Part shown: positions 9,233 to 22,085 of the stretch, piece after piece | Numbering within the stretch: the stretch's first letter is position 1 | How the letters are laid out: each line of letters begins with the position of its first letter | Made by a program: the position numbers and the translations under genes | The notes under the pieces: generated by a model | Told to the model about the DNA's origin: nothing | Database searches by the model: none | What the model saw: only the letters and a program-made list of their open reading frames with translations | Origin: Mauremys mutica | Taxonomy: Eukaryota > Chordata > Testudines > Geoemydidae | Direction of reading: 5' to 3' | NCBI RefSeq assembly: GCF_020497125.1 | Contig: NC_059072.1 | Coordinates: 76,825,697 to 76,889,696 of the forward strand | Length of the DNA: 64,000 bases

Positions 9233-9599
9233 GAAAACATAAGAATATAAGAACTGACTCTTAACTGACATTGCTATCCCAGCATTTTTTAAAATGTAGA
9301 TATTGGCCTACCTCTCCCAATATGGTTCTTCAAGGCCGCTGTAGCTGGCTTAGGTATCCTTGGTTTCCATCCAGGCCCTTCTTAATTCAGGACCCCAAAT
9401 ATGGAACACCTGCCTTGAGGATTTCCACTGGCACGGGTACAGGAAAACTGAAATGATTAAGGAAAATAAGTGAGACACATACTCAGAGTTTAAAGAGACA
9501 GAACTGCTTGTCGGGAAGGTCCTAAGAAACCATGCAGGAAACAAAGTACCTCATCAGCCAGTTTGAGATAGACCTGTTGGAAGTCTCTGGATAAAGAAG

Positions 9600-11430
9600 A
9601 AAGAGATAAAAACAAGGTTCATGTCATGATAGGGGTAGGGGTACACCATCTACTTTAGACTACCCAACCAGGAAAAAGAGGTGGATGCGGCTTTTTTTTT
9701 TAAAACAACAAACAAAATAATCCAAAGCACAGCACTTGGTGGTGATGGGGGACTTCAACTACTCAGACACCTGTTGAGTAAATAATACATCAGGGCACAG
9801 ATTATCCAACAAGTTTTTGAATGCACTAGAGACAACTGTCTGTTAGAGAATGTGGAGAATGTGACTAAGGGGAGAGACTGTTTTAAAAGTGGTGGAAGAC
9901 AGCTGGGTGCATGAAATAGAGTTCATGATTCTAAGGAATGGAAGCAGGGAAAAGAGCAGAATAAAGATAACAGACTTCAAGAAGGCAGAATTTAGCAAAC
10001 TCAGAAAATTGGTAGGTAAGATCCTCTGGGAAGCAAGTCTCAGGGAAAAAAAGAATTCAGGTGAGTTGGCAGTTATTGAAAGAGACATTATTAAGGGCAC
10101 ACAAGTAAAGTATCCCAATTCATAGGAAATATATGAAGCACGGTAAGAGACGACTCTGGCTTAACCAGGAGATATTCAAAAGAGTCATATAAAAGGTGAA
10201 AACAAGGTGAAATTACTAAGGTTGAATATAAAAATAAAACAATCGTATAGGGACAAAATTAGAAAGGCAAAGGCACAAAATGAGATTAAACTAGTTAGAG
10301 ACATACAGGATGACATGAAAACATTTTACAAATACATTAGAAGCAAGAGGAAGACCCAGGACAGGGCAGGCCCATTACTCAGAGAGGAAGGAAAGACAAT
10401 AACAGAAAATGCAGCAATGCCTGAAGTGTTAAATGCTTTTTTCATTTCAGTTTTCACCAGAGAGGTTATTAGTGATTGGATGACTAACATATTGGCCATA
10501 CTCAGATAGTAGTTATCACAGTCAAGCTGGTAGGGCATATCAAGTGGAGTCGTGCAGAAATCTCTCCTGGGTTTGGTTTTATTCAATATCTTCATGAATG
10601 ATTTTTATAATGGCATAGAAAGTAAACTTATAAAGTTTGCAAGGAGGGGTTGCAAGTCTTTGAGGGACAGGATTAGTATTCAAAATGATCTTGACAAAAA
10701 GTGGAGATATGGTCTGAAATGAACAGGATGAAATTCAATAAGGACAAATACAAAGTAGTATACGTAGGAAGCAATAGTCAATTGTACAAAATTAAAATGA
10801 AAAATATAACACTTGCAACAAAAGTGAACACCCTTCTGCAATGTTTTAGCAGGAGTGTTGTAAGCAAGACATAAGAAGTAATTCTTCTACTCTACTCAGC
10901 ACTGATAAGGCCTCAACTGTGTCCAGTTCTGGGCACCACACTGTGGAAAGGGTGGATAAAAGGGAGAAAGTCCAGAGGAGAGCAACAAAAATGATTAAAG
11001 GTCTTGAAAACATGACCTTCAAGGAAAGATTGAAAAAACTGGATTTGTTTAGTTTGGAGAACAAATGACTAAGGGAGCAAGGGCAAGCAGGGGCATGATA
11101 AAAACCTTTAAGTACATAAAAGGTTGTTATAAAGAGGGATTGTTCTCCTCATCCACTGAGGACAGGACAAGAAATAAAGTTCTTAAATTTCAGCAAGGAA
11201 AATTTAGGTTAGACTTTTGGAAAAACTTCCTAACTGTAACGGTAATTAAGCATTGGAACAAATTGCCTAGAGGGATTGTGAAATCTCCATCATTAGAGGT
11301 TTTTAAAAACAGGTTAGACAAACACCTGTAAGGATGATCTAGATAATAACTTAGTCTTGTTTCAGTGTAGGGACCTGGACTAGATTACCTACCGAGGTCC
11401 CTTCCAGTCCTACATTTCTATTATTCTATG
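9600..11430 (+). mobile_element. CR1-type LINE, internally deleted
   Basis: Translated pieces follow CR1 ORF2 order: end of the endonuclease (GDFNYSD near 9750), the spacer before RT (10207-10509, [13 protein letters not shown]), a late RT fragment (LLGLVLFNIFMND near 10560) and the C-terminal part (10925-11331, ending FKNRLDKHL). The 3' end reads GGTCCCTTCCAGTCC and then a short ATTCTATG-type tail, as in CR1. The RT core between about 10509 and 10540 is missing, and stops and frameshifts are frequent, so this is an old copy. Ends are approximate. Confidence 0.8.
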
Positions 11431-12240
11431 GCTGTTTGTTAAGCTCTTCTTTGTGGATTGTGAGGTCAAGGTGCCAAAGGCTCTTCCTGTCTTAGGTAAA
11501 ATTTCCAGGTAGATTTATTACAGCAGCAGTGAGAAACTTGAGCATGGCAATCAGGTAGCTGCCAGAGCTTTAGAGCTTGCATGAACTGGAGAAATTTAGC
11601 ATACTATCATTGCATTCTTTGCACTTCATAGCATGAAATACGCTATGTTTCCACACACAAAAATATTTCCAATGTCATACACCACTGTTAAAATTACTTT
11701 GTGCAAAGCTAACTACTGCATGCTGGTCTGCACTGGTGCAGCGCCAGTATGGACAGGTTTGGGTAGTATAATAACCACATTGATGCAAATAGTCCTCCCC
11801 ACTATTTTTCAATAGTACGCAGGCCACTGCTTAGATGGCCAATCTGATTTACTTCTTCACATAACTGTACATAGGGCAAGTTTGCCAACAGCCAGTTACT
11901 AATAATCAGGGATCCTAGAAATCCATTTGCTATGGAAAAAATGCAGAAGAATGCAGAATTTGCATTTTTACAGAGAATCTTTAGTTTTTACATTTTATGA
12001 AAAAAATAAAAACACATATTAACTAAACTTTACTGAAAGTATCAGTCTCACTTATTCATTGTGCACAACCTCCCCCTCTCGTGGTTGATATTTGAATGCG
12101 CTTTTCATTTACATAGGGAAACATATGCCAATAAACTGCTTACACCATATAGAGGTAACTCAATGGTGTTAGGGGGTTGTGGTTTAATGCATCTCAAATT
12201 TCACTTCAGCCTCCAGACCTTAGTAATTAAAGTTATGAAA
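11431..12240. other. AT-rich intergenic DNA
   Basis: No gene or clear repeat seen; short ORFs only. Confidence 0.5.
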
Positions 12241-12242
12241 AG

Positions 12243-12510
12243 ATGCCGAAAACTTAAATCACTCCTACAGACCGTTTCACTGAGTTTGGCAAGGACAAAT
12301 TTCATAGTAATGTGCTGTTCTGTATTGTATGCAGCAAAGCTGTAGATTACATTTGAAGGCAGACAATTCTAGAACAAACGCAAAGCGCTAAACATAAACT
12401 GAATGAAAAGAAACAAGAGGCTGAAACAGCAGGGCCATCGACAACAATAAAGAAACAGAGCACTGTGAATGGATCACTCCAGTGTTTTACAACTATAAAT
12501 ATAGCAATAA
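12243..12510 (+). pseudogene. CGGBP1-like / hAT-type zinc-finger pseudogene
   Basis: One plus-strand frame starting at ATG 12243 reads as a damaged relative of the CGG-binding protein/BED-like zinc-finger family. It shows DRFTEFGKDKF, a CxxC pair in FCIVCSKAVDYI, a downstream SAKHK and a basic stretch LNEKKQEAE. Two in-frame stops are present (TAA at 12255-12257 and TGA at 12355-12357). In the zinc finger the expected first His region reads EQ, so zinc binding is probably lost. After the finger the frame continues with QCFTTINIA. CGGBP1 itself derives from a hAT transposase, so this may be a fragment of a hAT-related element or of a dispersed CGGBP1-like repeat gene. Family assignment is by eye. 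Confidence 0.5.
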
Positions 12511-12514
12511 AACA

Positions 12515-13745
12515 TTTTGTTCAACGTATACCTATTGTGCCTAGGGCAACTAAAGTTCAGTGTTTCATTTTAATCATGGAAAAATGTGGATTTTATGTTT
12601 CTTTTAATCAGAGAACTTAGGGTTTGTTTATCATGGAAAACTAGGATTCCTGCTAATAATACTGTATACACTGAAAACATCACTCACTCATATTTTTTTG
12701 CCAGCATCAACTTCTTCAGCAGCAATTTACTCTGTTCTAGTCATTGCTAGCATATCTCAGGGGAGATCTTCCTACTAATGTGCTGCTGGCAGGCTAGAAG
12801 CAGCTGAGTGGTTACTGGTGACTAACTAGGGTAATGAGAAAATGCAGGCCCAGCTGAATCTGGTCATAGAGGATTTTATCTATAATAGTGTATCAGCTGT
12901 GAAAATAGGAGAATTATTTTGCAATTACGAATTGGTTGCTATGGCCAAAGCAGTCACATTGCTATGTATCTGTTGGCCTACATGCCAGCCCAGGACACCT
13001 AACTGGCATGTAGCTCTTTACTACCAGCAATCACATTTCATTCTATTTAATGCATATTTAACAATCACTTGCACATTTTGGTGATAGAAAGATGTAAAAA
13101 TATCATTGGCCATGGGAGTTGGGGCAGGTTGGTGAGTGAATAGAAAGGCTGGACTCAATGCTCTCCTATATTTTTGTATCATTACTCATAAAAGATCAGA
13201 AATAAATTGGAGATTTTTTTATGAAATGTCCAGGTATGGCAAATGAACAGAAGGGGTAATAATAATAATAATAATACACCTGGAAAAATCTGTGCAATAA
13301 CCTTGTCTCAGAAATTATCAGGACCACTATCAAAACTGATAGAAAACCAGAGAAGAATAGCAGCTAGTTTTAGCTATTTACTTACACTGTTTTCCTCTCT
13401 GTAGAAACTAGTGTGAGCTCCCAATAGTGAATATGTTACGGTAACAAAAAATGCAAAAGACGATAGGGTAAAATGTATATTTTAGCATTTCCTTTAAATT
13501 TAAAAAAAACCAAAGTCATAGAGTGACAAAATAAAAAAAATAAAAAAGATTGAGCCTGGGGGCACATAGTTGGGATGCTTAGCATTTGAATGCCTATCTT
13601 GTAGAAAAGTCACTGGAATTCACAAAGCCTGAGTTAGGTACTTACACTTACTGTACAATAAAAGGGGAGAGACAAAAGCCAGCACAGTAGGCAGGGAGAC
13701 ACCTAAGCTAGCTAATAGCAGATGCTGACAAGAGGGTTCTGTCCC
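12515..13745. other. AT-rich intergenic DNA with short AAT microsatellite
   Basis: No gene recognised. A perfect (AAT)6 run lies at 13258-13275. An 80-codon ORF at 12842-13084 has no family features. Confidence 0.5.
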
Positions 13746-13904
13746 TTCTCGGGGGCTTGGGAATCTAAATCCAATCTGGAGGAAGGTTCATATTTCTGCT
13801 TGGGTTCTACACCCATTAAACCCTCTCCCAGAGTCAGGCACCTAAGGCAGGGTTTGTAAGAAACACCAGAGAAGCAGGTGACACCACGTACCTTATAGTT
13901 CTTA

Positions 13905-14153
13905 ACTCCGGGGTAGAGTACTCACACAGGATGTGAGAGGTCCAGGTTCAATTTCCTCTCCCTTAGTTAGGGAGACAGTGGTCGCACACCTCTCAGCCAA
14001 TTGTCCTAATGCAGCTGTGGGATAGCCTATGGAGCTCTCTCAGTTGCTCCTGTTGAAGCTATTCCACTTTGGATAAGTAGTTAAAAAGCCACTGGAGCAG
14101 GAGGACTGGACCTTGAGTCTCCCACCTCTAACCACCAGGCTAGAGAGTCATTC
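13905..14153. repeat. Palindromic tRNA-like repeat
   Basis: The left arm (13905-13963) reads GGTAGAGTACTCACACAGGA then AGGTCCAGGTTCAATTTCC, which resembles a tRNA with a B box (GGTTCAATTTCC). The right arm (about 14097-14153), read on the minus strand, gives TAGCCTGGTGGTTAGAGG then GACTCAAGGTCCAGTCC, a second tRNA-like arm. The two face each other, so the unit is an imperfect inverted repeat. It is not a functional tRNA. Flanking 13750-13900 and 14154-14700 contain no recognised gene; 14430-14690 is a degenerate array of CTGACTCCTG-like motifs. Confidence 0.5.
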
Positions 14154-14701
14154 TCATGCTCTCACTCAGCTCCCTCCCACCCCCAACTACTTTTTAAAAA
14201 ATATTTCTTCACAGTGGAACAGGAGAGATTGAGGGACCCCACATCAGAATATTGTCAGGGATCAGGGCCCGCTGCAGAGTCGGTCTTCTGGCAACCCAAC
14301 AAGTACAGCTGGCCCGCAGCAGGCTACCTGACTGACTACATCACCTCACTGGTCAGGAAGGGCAGCTGCTTCTTGCCCTGCTCCTATCTTGTTCCTGCTT
14401 CATTTCCCAGTCTTGCTCCTGGTTAATTCTTTCTACCTCAGCTTGTTCTTCATTCCAATTTCCTCAGCCTGACCCTGCTTCTTGACTCTGGCTCTGACCC
14501 TTGGCGCGGCTACTGGTTTCTGATCCTGGCTCTGATCCTCACATTGGCTTCCTAACTTTGGTTCTGACCCTTGGCATGGCTGCAGGTTCTTGGTTCCAGC
14601 CCTGACCGTTGGATTGGATTCACTTCCTGCCTCCTACTCTGACCCCTAGGCCTGACTCCTGCTCCAACTCCTAGGCCTAACCGCTCACAGCTCAGTCTCT
14701 A

Positions 14702-14868
14702 TGGGTATGTCTACACAGCAAAGAAAAACCCATGGCTGGCCTGTGCCAGCTGACTCAGACTTCCGGGCACGGGCCCAAGCTGTGGACCCTCCCACGCCAC
14801 AGGGTTTCAAAGCTCAGGCTCCAACCTGAGCCCAGAAGTCTATATCACAATGAAACAACCCCACAGAC
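14702..14868. mobile_element. Truncated MITE of the GTCTACAC type
   Basis: Begins GGTATGTCTACACAGCAA, then CCCATGGCTGGCC and TGCCAGCTGACTCAG, and stops after AATGAAACAACCCCACAG. It resembles the first half of the element at 25137-25426. The mirror-image end is absent. Confidence 0.5.
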
Positions 14869-15365
14869 ATGGGCGGCCAGTGAACTGCCCCTTCAGGGAA
14901 GCTATTCCCCAGCCCTGCCCCTTCAACTACCCCACCCCCCTGTCTTCAGTCCCCTTTGCCCACTGGGCTGGAACAGGAGCCGGGGCCCAAGCAGCGGCCT
15001 GGGGCTGCCAGGTCAGCCTCTGGGATTGGACAAGCAGCCCGGGGACCACAGGAGCAGTGGCCGGGGCCGGAGCAGCAGCCAGGGGATACTGGGTGAGCCC
15101 CTGGGGCCATAGGATCAGCAGCCAGGGCCAGGACCAGGTGCCAGAGCAGGAGCAGCGGCTGGGGATGGGTCAAAGCTGCAGGAGGAGCAATGGGACTGGA
15201 GTATCGGGGCTGGAGCAGTCAGCACCCAGCAGGGCTCTAACTGTTAGCATCCCTCAGGGTGTTTTTTAGTAAAAGTCAAGGAAAGGTCACAGACTTCCAT
15301 GGATTTTTATTTATTGCCCATGACTTGTCGGGGACTTTTACTAAAAATGCCTGGGACAAAATCTC
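14869..15365. repeat. GC-rich repeat with terminal inverted motif
   Basis: A GC-rich CAG/GGGGC-rich block (14869-15250) is followed by an inverted repeat: TTAGTAAAAGTC at 15267-15278 and GACTTTTACTAA at 15335-15346. The overlapping long ORFs here are compositional artefacts with Pro/Gly/Ala runs. The family was not identified. Confidence 0.45.
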
Positions 15366-15369
15366 AACT

Positions 15370-16640
15370 TTAACTATTGTATTCCAGTTAATACAGAGTA
15401 TAACTTCAGTGATTCACACTAGAACGAAATCTTGGTCCTACCAAAGTTAATGTCTTGCAACTGGCTTCATTAGCACCAGGATTTCCCCCCTAATGACTAA
15501 ACAACTCAGTGCAAAGTAGTCAGTTTTGTGACTGAGTGAGCAAGTAAAGAATCACTTCATTAGGACTATACATCACAAAATATGCAGTTAGTTTATTCTG
15601 GTAATTGTAGTTTAGTTTTCATTATTTATAAAACATCAAGAATGAACACTATGATAGTAATAATACGGTATTATAGCTCGTAAATGGACCTTACTAATAT
15701 CCTCACTGTAATGTTCTCTGCTATTTTATCTCTCATTATATGTAGGTAAATCTTTCCTTAGACGGGAGGAGAGAACGTTGTTTTGTATGCTAATTATAGC
15801 ATACGTGTATTAGCGAAGCTCTCATATGTGGTTATTTAACATAACTTTAATCTACAATAACAAAGTAGCACTGTCAGTTGTAAAGTTTTATTTCCAGATG
15901 GTTGAACCCTTCATTGCTCTCTAGTGCATGTTAGCAGAAATAGATATGAATTCATATGCAGATAGCTACTGCAAATTTGACTGGATCATATAGGTGTGAT
16001 TCACATATTTAACTATTTCCACTCTTATTGTTGATCTAGACGATCATGAATAGTGCTCACATTGATATATTTTACTGTATTGGGAAGATAAAATCTTACT
16101 AGACTAAGTAAACAAAACATGATTATAGAACTCTACGTTTGCTCTTAGGATGTCCAGTGCAACACACAGTACACAGATTATTCTCCAAATATATTGAAGT
16201 GTCCAAAGCTGTGTGAATGTGAAAGAAAAAACAGACAAATGTTAAATCCATTCCAACAGTAAACTTCCATTTCATCTTTCAAGACTTGATTAACCCCTAT
16301 CTGAGAGTGAACATAATTATTCTTCATGGGGAGACAATGACGTGAATGTAATTACAATTTGCCAGGTGCACTGAATTAAAGTAAATCAAAAGGCCTGAAA
16401 TGTGCTTTTCTCTGACAATTAAACAAGAAAACAATTAACAGGATTTTGGTGCATTACTCTGTATATAATATATCAATTGCATGGCAGACTTGTTTGGTTC
16501 TGGCTCTGTGTGTGTGTAGGAGAGGTGCAGAGGAAGTAGGAAGGATAAGAAATTTCACTGACATTTCACTGCAACAGTACAAACTGATGAATGTAACTCT
16601 GCACCAGCATCAGACAGACAAAGAATTCCCTCATTGAGGA
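15370..16640. other. AT-rich intergenic DNA
   Basis: No gene or identifiable repeat. Confidence 0.5.
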
Positions 16641-16642
16641 GC

Positions 16643-16709
16643 TCATCCAAAGCCCATTGAAGTCAGTAAGTGACTTTCCATTCATTTCAATACACTTTGG
16701 ATCAGAGCC
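16643..16709. repeat. Short palindromic repeat, copy 1
   Basis: CATCCAAAGCCCATTGAAGT is mirrored by CATTTCAATACACTTTGGAT, giving an imperfect hairpin. A related copy lies at 48219-48290. Confidence 0.5.
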
Positions 16710-16744
16710 ATAGTTGGTTTGGGCAGAGAATGTTATGTAAATAG

Positions 16745-17290
16745 AGCTGTTCTGAGTATATTTTCATGAAAAAAATGGTTTTTTGTTGAAAAATCAAAAA
16801 TTTAAAACCTTTAGCTGACAACCCAAATTTCAAGTCAGATATGCCACTGTAGTGCCTCTTGGGAGTTGTAGTTTGAATGCCAACATTCTCCTCTATGGGC
16901 TAGGCTTTCTGGCATGGAATATATCTTCCATGCTGCAGCATAGCATGGTCTTTCCCCTTGCTGAGTTGCTGCAGTGCAACATGGGAGTATCTGGCCATGG
17001 TGCCTCATGGGAGATGTAGTTCAACTGGAGAAGCTGGACTGAAGAGAAGAGTTAGGGCATGGGATACCCAAACCAAAGTACAACTCCCATAATACTCAGT
17101 GGCAGGGTGTCCAGATCAAAATATTCAGTATTCAGCCAAAAAATTATGGTTCGTGGATGAAAACTGAAAATGTTTTGGTTTTTGTTTGTTCAGTTATTTA
17201 ATGACAAGTCAACATTTTCCATTGAAAGATATTTTCCATGAAAAATGTATTGAGTTAAAAAAAGGTTTCCATCAAAAGACAGATTCAACA
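16745..17290. mobile_element. Probable non-autonomous DNA transposon (unclassified)
   Basis: The outer parts are A/T-rich and mirror each other (TTTTCATGAAAAAAAT near 16760, TTTTCCATGAAAAATG near 17231). Inside are CTTGGGAGTTGTAGTTTG (about 16858), CATGGGAGATGTAGTTCAA (about 17006) and the inverse ACAACTCCCATAAT (about 17081). No coding potential and no target duplication found. Confidence 0.4.
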
Positions 17291-17886
17291 GATAATTATC
17301 AACCAACTCTCATAAGTAAACAGAAATAATAGTTATTACTCTGATTTATAATTATTTTAGTTAAAATAGTTACTTGTGTTTTCAGTATATAACAGTCCTT
17401 TGATACACTTGTATTCAAGACTTTGGCTTTGTATTCAGGAACTGGGTAGACACACTATTGGCTTCCCTGGAGATTATCTATGAGATAAAAGAAAAAAGCA
17501 AATCAAGCCACAGCGTAGAGGAGGAGGGGAAAAGGAACACTAGTTACCCTGTTCTCTTCAGGAGCCTACTACCCATCAAGCCCTAGGAGGAGCAACTCCT
17601 GTGAAGTAATGAGCATTTTCATCCACACACTTCACAGGATCAAACGCTAACTGCACTTGCCTTTATACAGCAGCTAAAACCTAGGCTTAGCTTTGACATG
17701 TTTTCTCTCATCCAAGGGTTAGTTTCGTGTTAATTTAAAGCCTCACATGGCTCTATCTCCCTCTTTCCTTGCTACGTTCTTGAATTTTATGTTATACTTT
17801 TTCTGAATACAAAAAAATTGAAGTGGAATAAATCCAGGTGTCATCCTATGGAATACAAATTACAAGACACATCCACAGTGAAAAAA
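17291..17886. other. AT-rich intergenic DNA
   Basis: No gene or identifiable repeat. Confidence 0.5.
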
Positions 17887-20820
17887 GAACATAAGAATGT
17901 CCATACTGGATCAGACCAATGGTCCATCTAGCTCAGTATCCTGTCTTCTGACAGTGGCCAGTGCCAGATGTTCAAGAGGAAATTAACAGAATAGGCAATT
18001 TCAAATGATCCATCCCAAGTTGTCCAGTGCCAGTTGCTAGCAGTTGGATGTTTAGGCACTTCTGGAGCATGGAGTTCTGTCCATGATTATCTTGGTTAAT
18101 AGCCATTAACCAAGATAACCATTGTCGTCTATGAACTTACCTAATTCTTTTTTGAACCCAGTTATATTTTTGGCCTTCAAATCCCATGACAATAAGTTCC
18201 ACAGGTTGACTGTGCAATGTGTGAAGAAGTGCTTCCTCTATTTGTTTTAAACTGCTGACTATTAATTTCATTGGGTGACCCCTTAGTTCATGTATTGCAT
18301 ATTGTCTACAATCTTCCCCACCTCACTGTTTATCCCTTTTTCCAGATCTTTTTTCAAAATATTGAACAGCACTGGTCCCTATACAGATCCTTTGGGGACC
18401 CCACTACTTAACTCTCTCCCCTGTAAAAATTGATCATTTCATCCTACCCTTTATTTCCTGTCTTAATCAGTTACCGATCCATAAGAGGGTCTTCCCTCTT
18501 ATCTCATGAGTGCTTACTTTGCTTAAGAACTTTTGGTGAAGGATCCTGTCAAAGGCTTTCTGAAAGTCCAAGTACACTATAACAACTGGATCACCCTTAT
18601 CTATATGCCTGTTGACACACACAGAGAATTCTAATAGATTGGTGAGGTATGATTTCCCTTTACAAAAGCCAAGTTGACTCTTCCCCAACATACTGTGTTT
18701 ATCTCTCTGTACGATAATTTTGTTCTTTACTCCAGTTTCAACCAATTTGCCTGGTACTGAAGTTAGCCTTACTGGCCTGTAATTCCCAGGATCACCTCTG
18801 GAATCTTTTTTTTTTTAAATCACTGTTACATTAGCTATCCACCAATCATCTGGTAAAAAGATTGATTTAAGTCAGGGGTTCCCAAGCTTGGTTCGCGGCT
18901 TGTTCATGGTAAGCCACTGATGGGCCACGAGATGCTTTGTTTATCTGAGCATCCACAGGTACGGCTGCTCGCAGCTCCCAGTGGCCACGATTCGCTGTTC
19001 CTGGCCAATGGGAGCTTTGGGAAGTGGTGTGGGACAGGCCACTGCTTCTAGCAGCTCCCATTGGCTGGGAATGGTGAAGCACTGACACTGGGAGCTGCGA
19101 GCAGCCATAGCTGCGGACGCTCAGGTAAACAAAGAGTCTCACAGCCCACCAGGGGCTTACCCTGAACAAGCCACGAACAAAGTTTGGGAACCTCTGATTT
19201 AAATGATAGATTACGTACCACAGTTAGCAGTTCTGCACTTTCATATTTATGTTCCTTCAGAACTCTTGGGTGAATACCATCCTGGTGACTTATTACTATT
19301 TGATTTATCAATTTGTTCCAACACATCTCTAACAACAACTTAAAAAAAATGGCTTGGATGTGGGGATCTCCCCTACATCTTCTGCAGTGACAATCAATAC
19401 AAAGGCCACAATGGCCTTGTCTTCCTTGAGTGCTCCTTTAGTACCTTGATTGTCCGGTGGCCCCACTGATTGTTTGCCAGGTCACTTCTGATGTACTTTT
19501 AAAAAAATGCTGTTAGTTTTTGTTTCTTTAGCCAGTTGATCTTCAAATTCTTTCTTAATCTGCCTCATTGTATTTTTACACTTGACTTGCCAGAATTTAT
19601 GCTCCTTTCTATTTTCTTCACTATAATTTGACTTCCAATTGTTAAAGGATTCCTGTTTACCTCTAACTGCTACTTTTATTCTGTTGTTTAGCCATGGTGG
19701 CATTTTTTTGGTCCTCTTACTGTTTTTTTTTAAATTAATGTATTTATTTATTTTTATTTTATTTGGAGTATACATTTAGTTTGAGCCTGTATTATGGTGT
19801 TTTTAATTATTCTCCCTGTAGTTTGTAGGCATTTCATCCTTGTGACTCTTCCTTTTAGTTTCTGTTTAGCGTCCTTTTTTTTGTGCAGTTCCCTTTTTGA
19901 AGTTAAAGTCTATGATGGTGGTTTTCTTTGACATTTTTCTCTCTAATAGGATGTTAAATTTAATTACATTATTGACATTATTACCAAGTGGTTCAGCTAT
20001 ATTCACCTCTTAGTTTAGATTCTGAGCTTCTCTTCGGACTAAATCAAGAATTACCTCTCTCCTTGTTGGCTCCAGGAGAAGCTGCTCCAAGAAGCAGTCA
20101 TTTACGGTGTCTAGAAATTTTATCTCTGTATCCCTTCCTTAGGTGACATACACCCAGTCAATATGAAAATAGTTTAAATCCTCCATTATTATTGTGTTTT
20201 CTGACTTTGTAACCTTTCTAATCTCCCCGAGCATTTCAAAATCACTGTTGCCATCCTGATCAGGTGGTTGGTAGCATATTCGTACTTCTGTACTCCTATT
20301 GTTCAATCATGGAATTTCTATCTAGAGATTCTATGGTACAGTTTGATTTATTTAGGATTTTTATTTTATTTGACTCATATTTTATATTCTTTCTTTCACA
20401 TATAGTGCCACTCTCCTACCAGCTCGACCCCACTCTGTCATCCTATATATTTTATACCGTGGTACTACCATATCCCACTGATTATCCTCATTCCATCAAA
20501 TTTTATGATGCCTATTATATCAGTATCCTCATTTAATGCCAGGCACTCGAACGTATCCATTTTAGTATTTAAACTTTTAGCATTTGTATATAAACATTTG
20601 TACATTTTGTCAACATTCATTTGTTTGTGTTTGTGTTTAAGTGGGACTCTTTTATGTTTGACTGTTCCTCAGTAGCTCTTACTTGTGCTTTACCAATTTC
20701 TTTCTTATTCTCTTTACTAGGACAGAGAGTTCCCATTTTAATAAATTCATCCCCAAGGGATGTCTCCATCCAGACTGTGCTTTTCCAAAACTGTTGGCTT
20801 TCCCCCAGGCCTTAATTTAA
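17887..20820 (-). mobile_element. CR1-type LINE, long but decayed, with nested hAT
   Basis: The minus strand reads CR1 ORF2 from the endonuclease N-terminus (about 20600, LYTNAKSLNTKMDTFEC), through the spacer (19775-19482, MPPWLNNRIKVAVRGKQESF), RT entry (19338-19205, DGIHPRVLKEHKYESAELL) and RT core (18745-18467, YLDFQKAFD), to the C-terminus and the 3' untranslated end near 17887. Stops and frameshifts break every domain. A hAT element (18873-19196) interrupts it. It is clearly older than the related copy at 43316-46246. Confidence 0.82.
18873..19196. mobile_element. Non-autonomous hAT transposon nested in CR1
   Basis: Terminal inverted repeats CAGGGGTTCCCAA... and ...TTTGGGAACCTCTG enclose a GC-rich 324-bp core. 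Flanking 8-bp sequences ATTTAAGT (18865-18872) and ATTTAAAT (19197-19204) form a hAT-type target duplication with one mismatch. ORFs running through it on the minus strand are artefacts. Confidence 0.85.
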
Positions 20821-22077
20821 AAAATCCTCATGTTGAAAATAATGAACCATACTACTGACTACCTATATATTGATTGAATACAGCAGGCTATGTCTAATCC
20901 AATTGCTAGTTTTTTAAAGTTTATTAAGTTTTGTTAATTGATTGGCAGCTGCCAATTGTAGGAAATAAAGGACATTAGGAAGAGCATATTGCCAGTGCTG
21001 TTGAACATAAAATACTAGATATATTCTGACAAAATGCACTGATTTCAGTTGCAAGGCATCAGCACAAAGATTTGAAACAGGGGACCCACAGTGCAAGTCC
21101 TAATGTAAAGTAATTAAATCTTATATGTATCAAAATTTTTTACATTGTGTCACCCAGTCACCTACACTGAAGGTTGCCCACCACTTCTCGTTATTAGACA
21201 CTTTTTTTCAGTTGCTTATAACTTTGCCAAACTAACCATTCAGCCTTGATTTTTTCCATGCTTGATATGTCTCAGAAATGTTTCGGAAAGTTTCAGCTCA
21301 GACAGTTCAAATGTTTCTGAGAACAAGATCAAAGAAAAATATGTTTCCTTATTAAAAAAATCCTTTCAAACATTTTGTTGAAACTGTCTAGCACATTCAT
21401 GTTTTCTTTACATTTAGTAGGGGAGTCACTTTAGTTTCAGGGATGTGCTCTTTTCCATCCCAAGAAAATTGCCCCAAATTTGGACAAGTTATAAATCTAT
21501 GAAAAAAAACTGTAGTTCTCACATGCTCAGTAGAGACTTGTCAGAATTTAACAGCTAAAATCTCTGAAGAGTCTATTTATAGTGAGCATGATCCATCCCT
21601 GGCCTACAGGAATTGTGTAGGGCTTTCCCTGAAATGCCTTATAGCAGAAGGCCATCACTGCACCAGGAACAGGAACTGGAAGGTCTGATCATATATTTAG
21701 AGATTCTATCATAATGCATATGCACAAGGAGGGAATTAAAGTTGCATATGCAATCTTAATTATGGTATTTTCAATTTTTGAGGGTTTGATTTTGCCACCT
21801 TAACATTACTTTAACACAGCTTATGTTATATAATAATAAACATAATGATGTTTTCGCATGTGGTAGTGATACCCATGTACTAAAATGTGGAGCTATATGA
21901 CAACTTTAATTTATGTGCAATTGATATAATCATTAGATATTGTTAAAGTTTTTATTACAAATTAATTAATCTAATGTTCATCAATACATAAATGGTTCCC
22001 CCTTTGAGCGACTACCCGGCATTTAAGAACAGAAATAACTAACAATCTGTCCGTCTCTCTTTTTTTCTCTTCCCAGA
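20821..22077. other. AT-rich intergenic DNA
   Basis: No gene recognised. The part 21130-21700 has the look of an old dispersed repeat but I cannot name it. Confidence 0.4.
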
Positions 22078-22085
22078 CTATAGAC

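Noticed and set aside
14732..15269. Overlapping long ORFs on both strands
   Set aside because: Pro/Gly/Ala/Gln-rich translations in several frames of a GC-rich repeat; no domain.
18867..19169. 100-codon minus ORF
   Set aside because: It lies within the GC-rich hAT element and has no family features.
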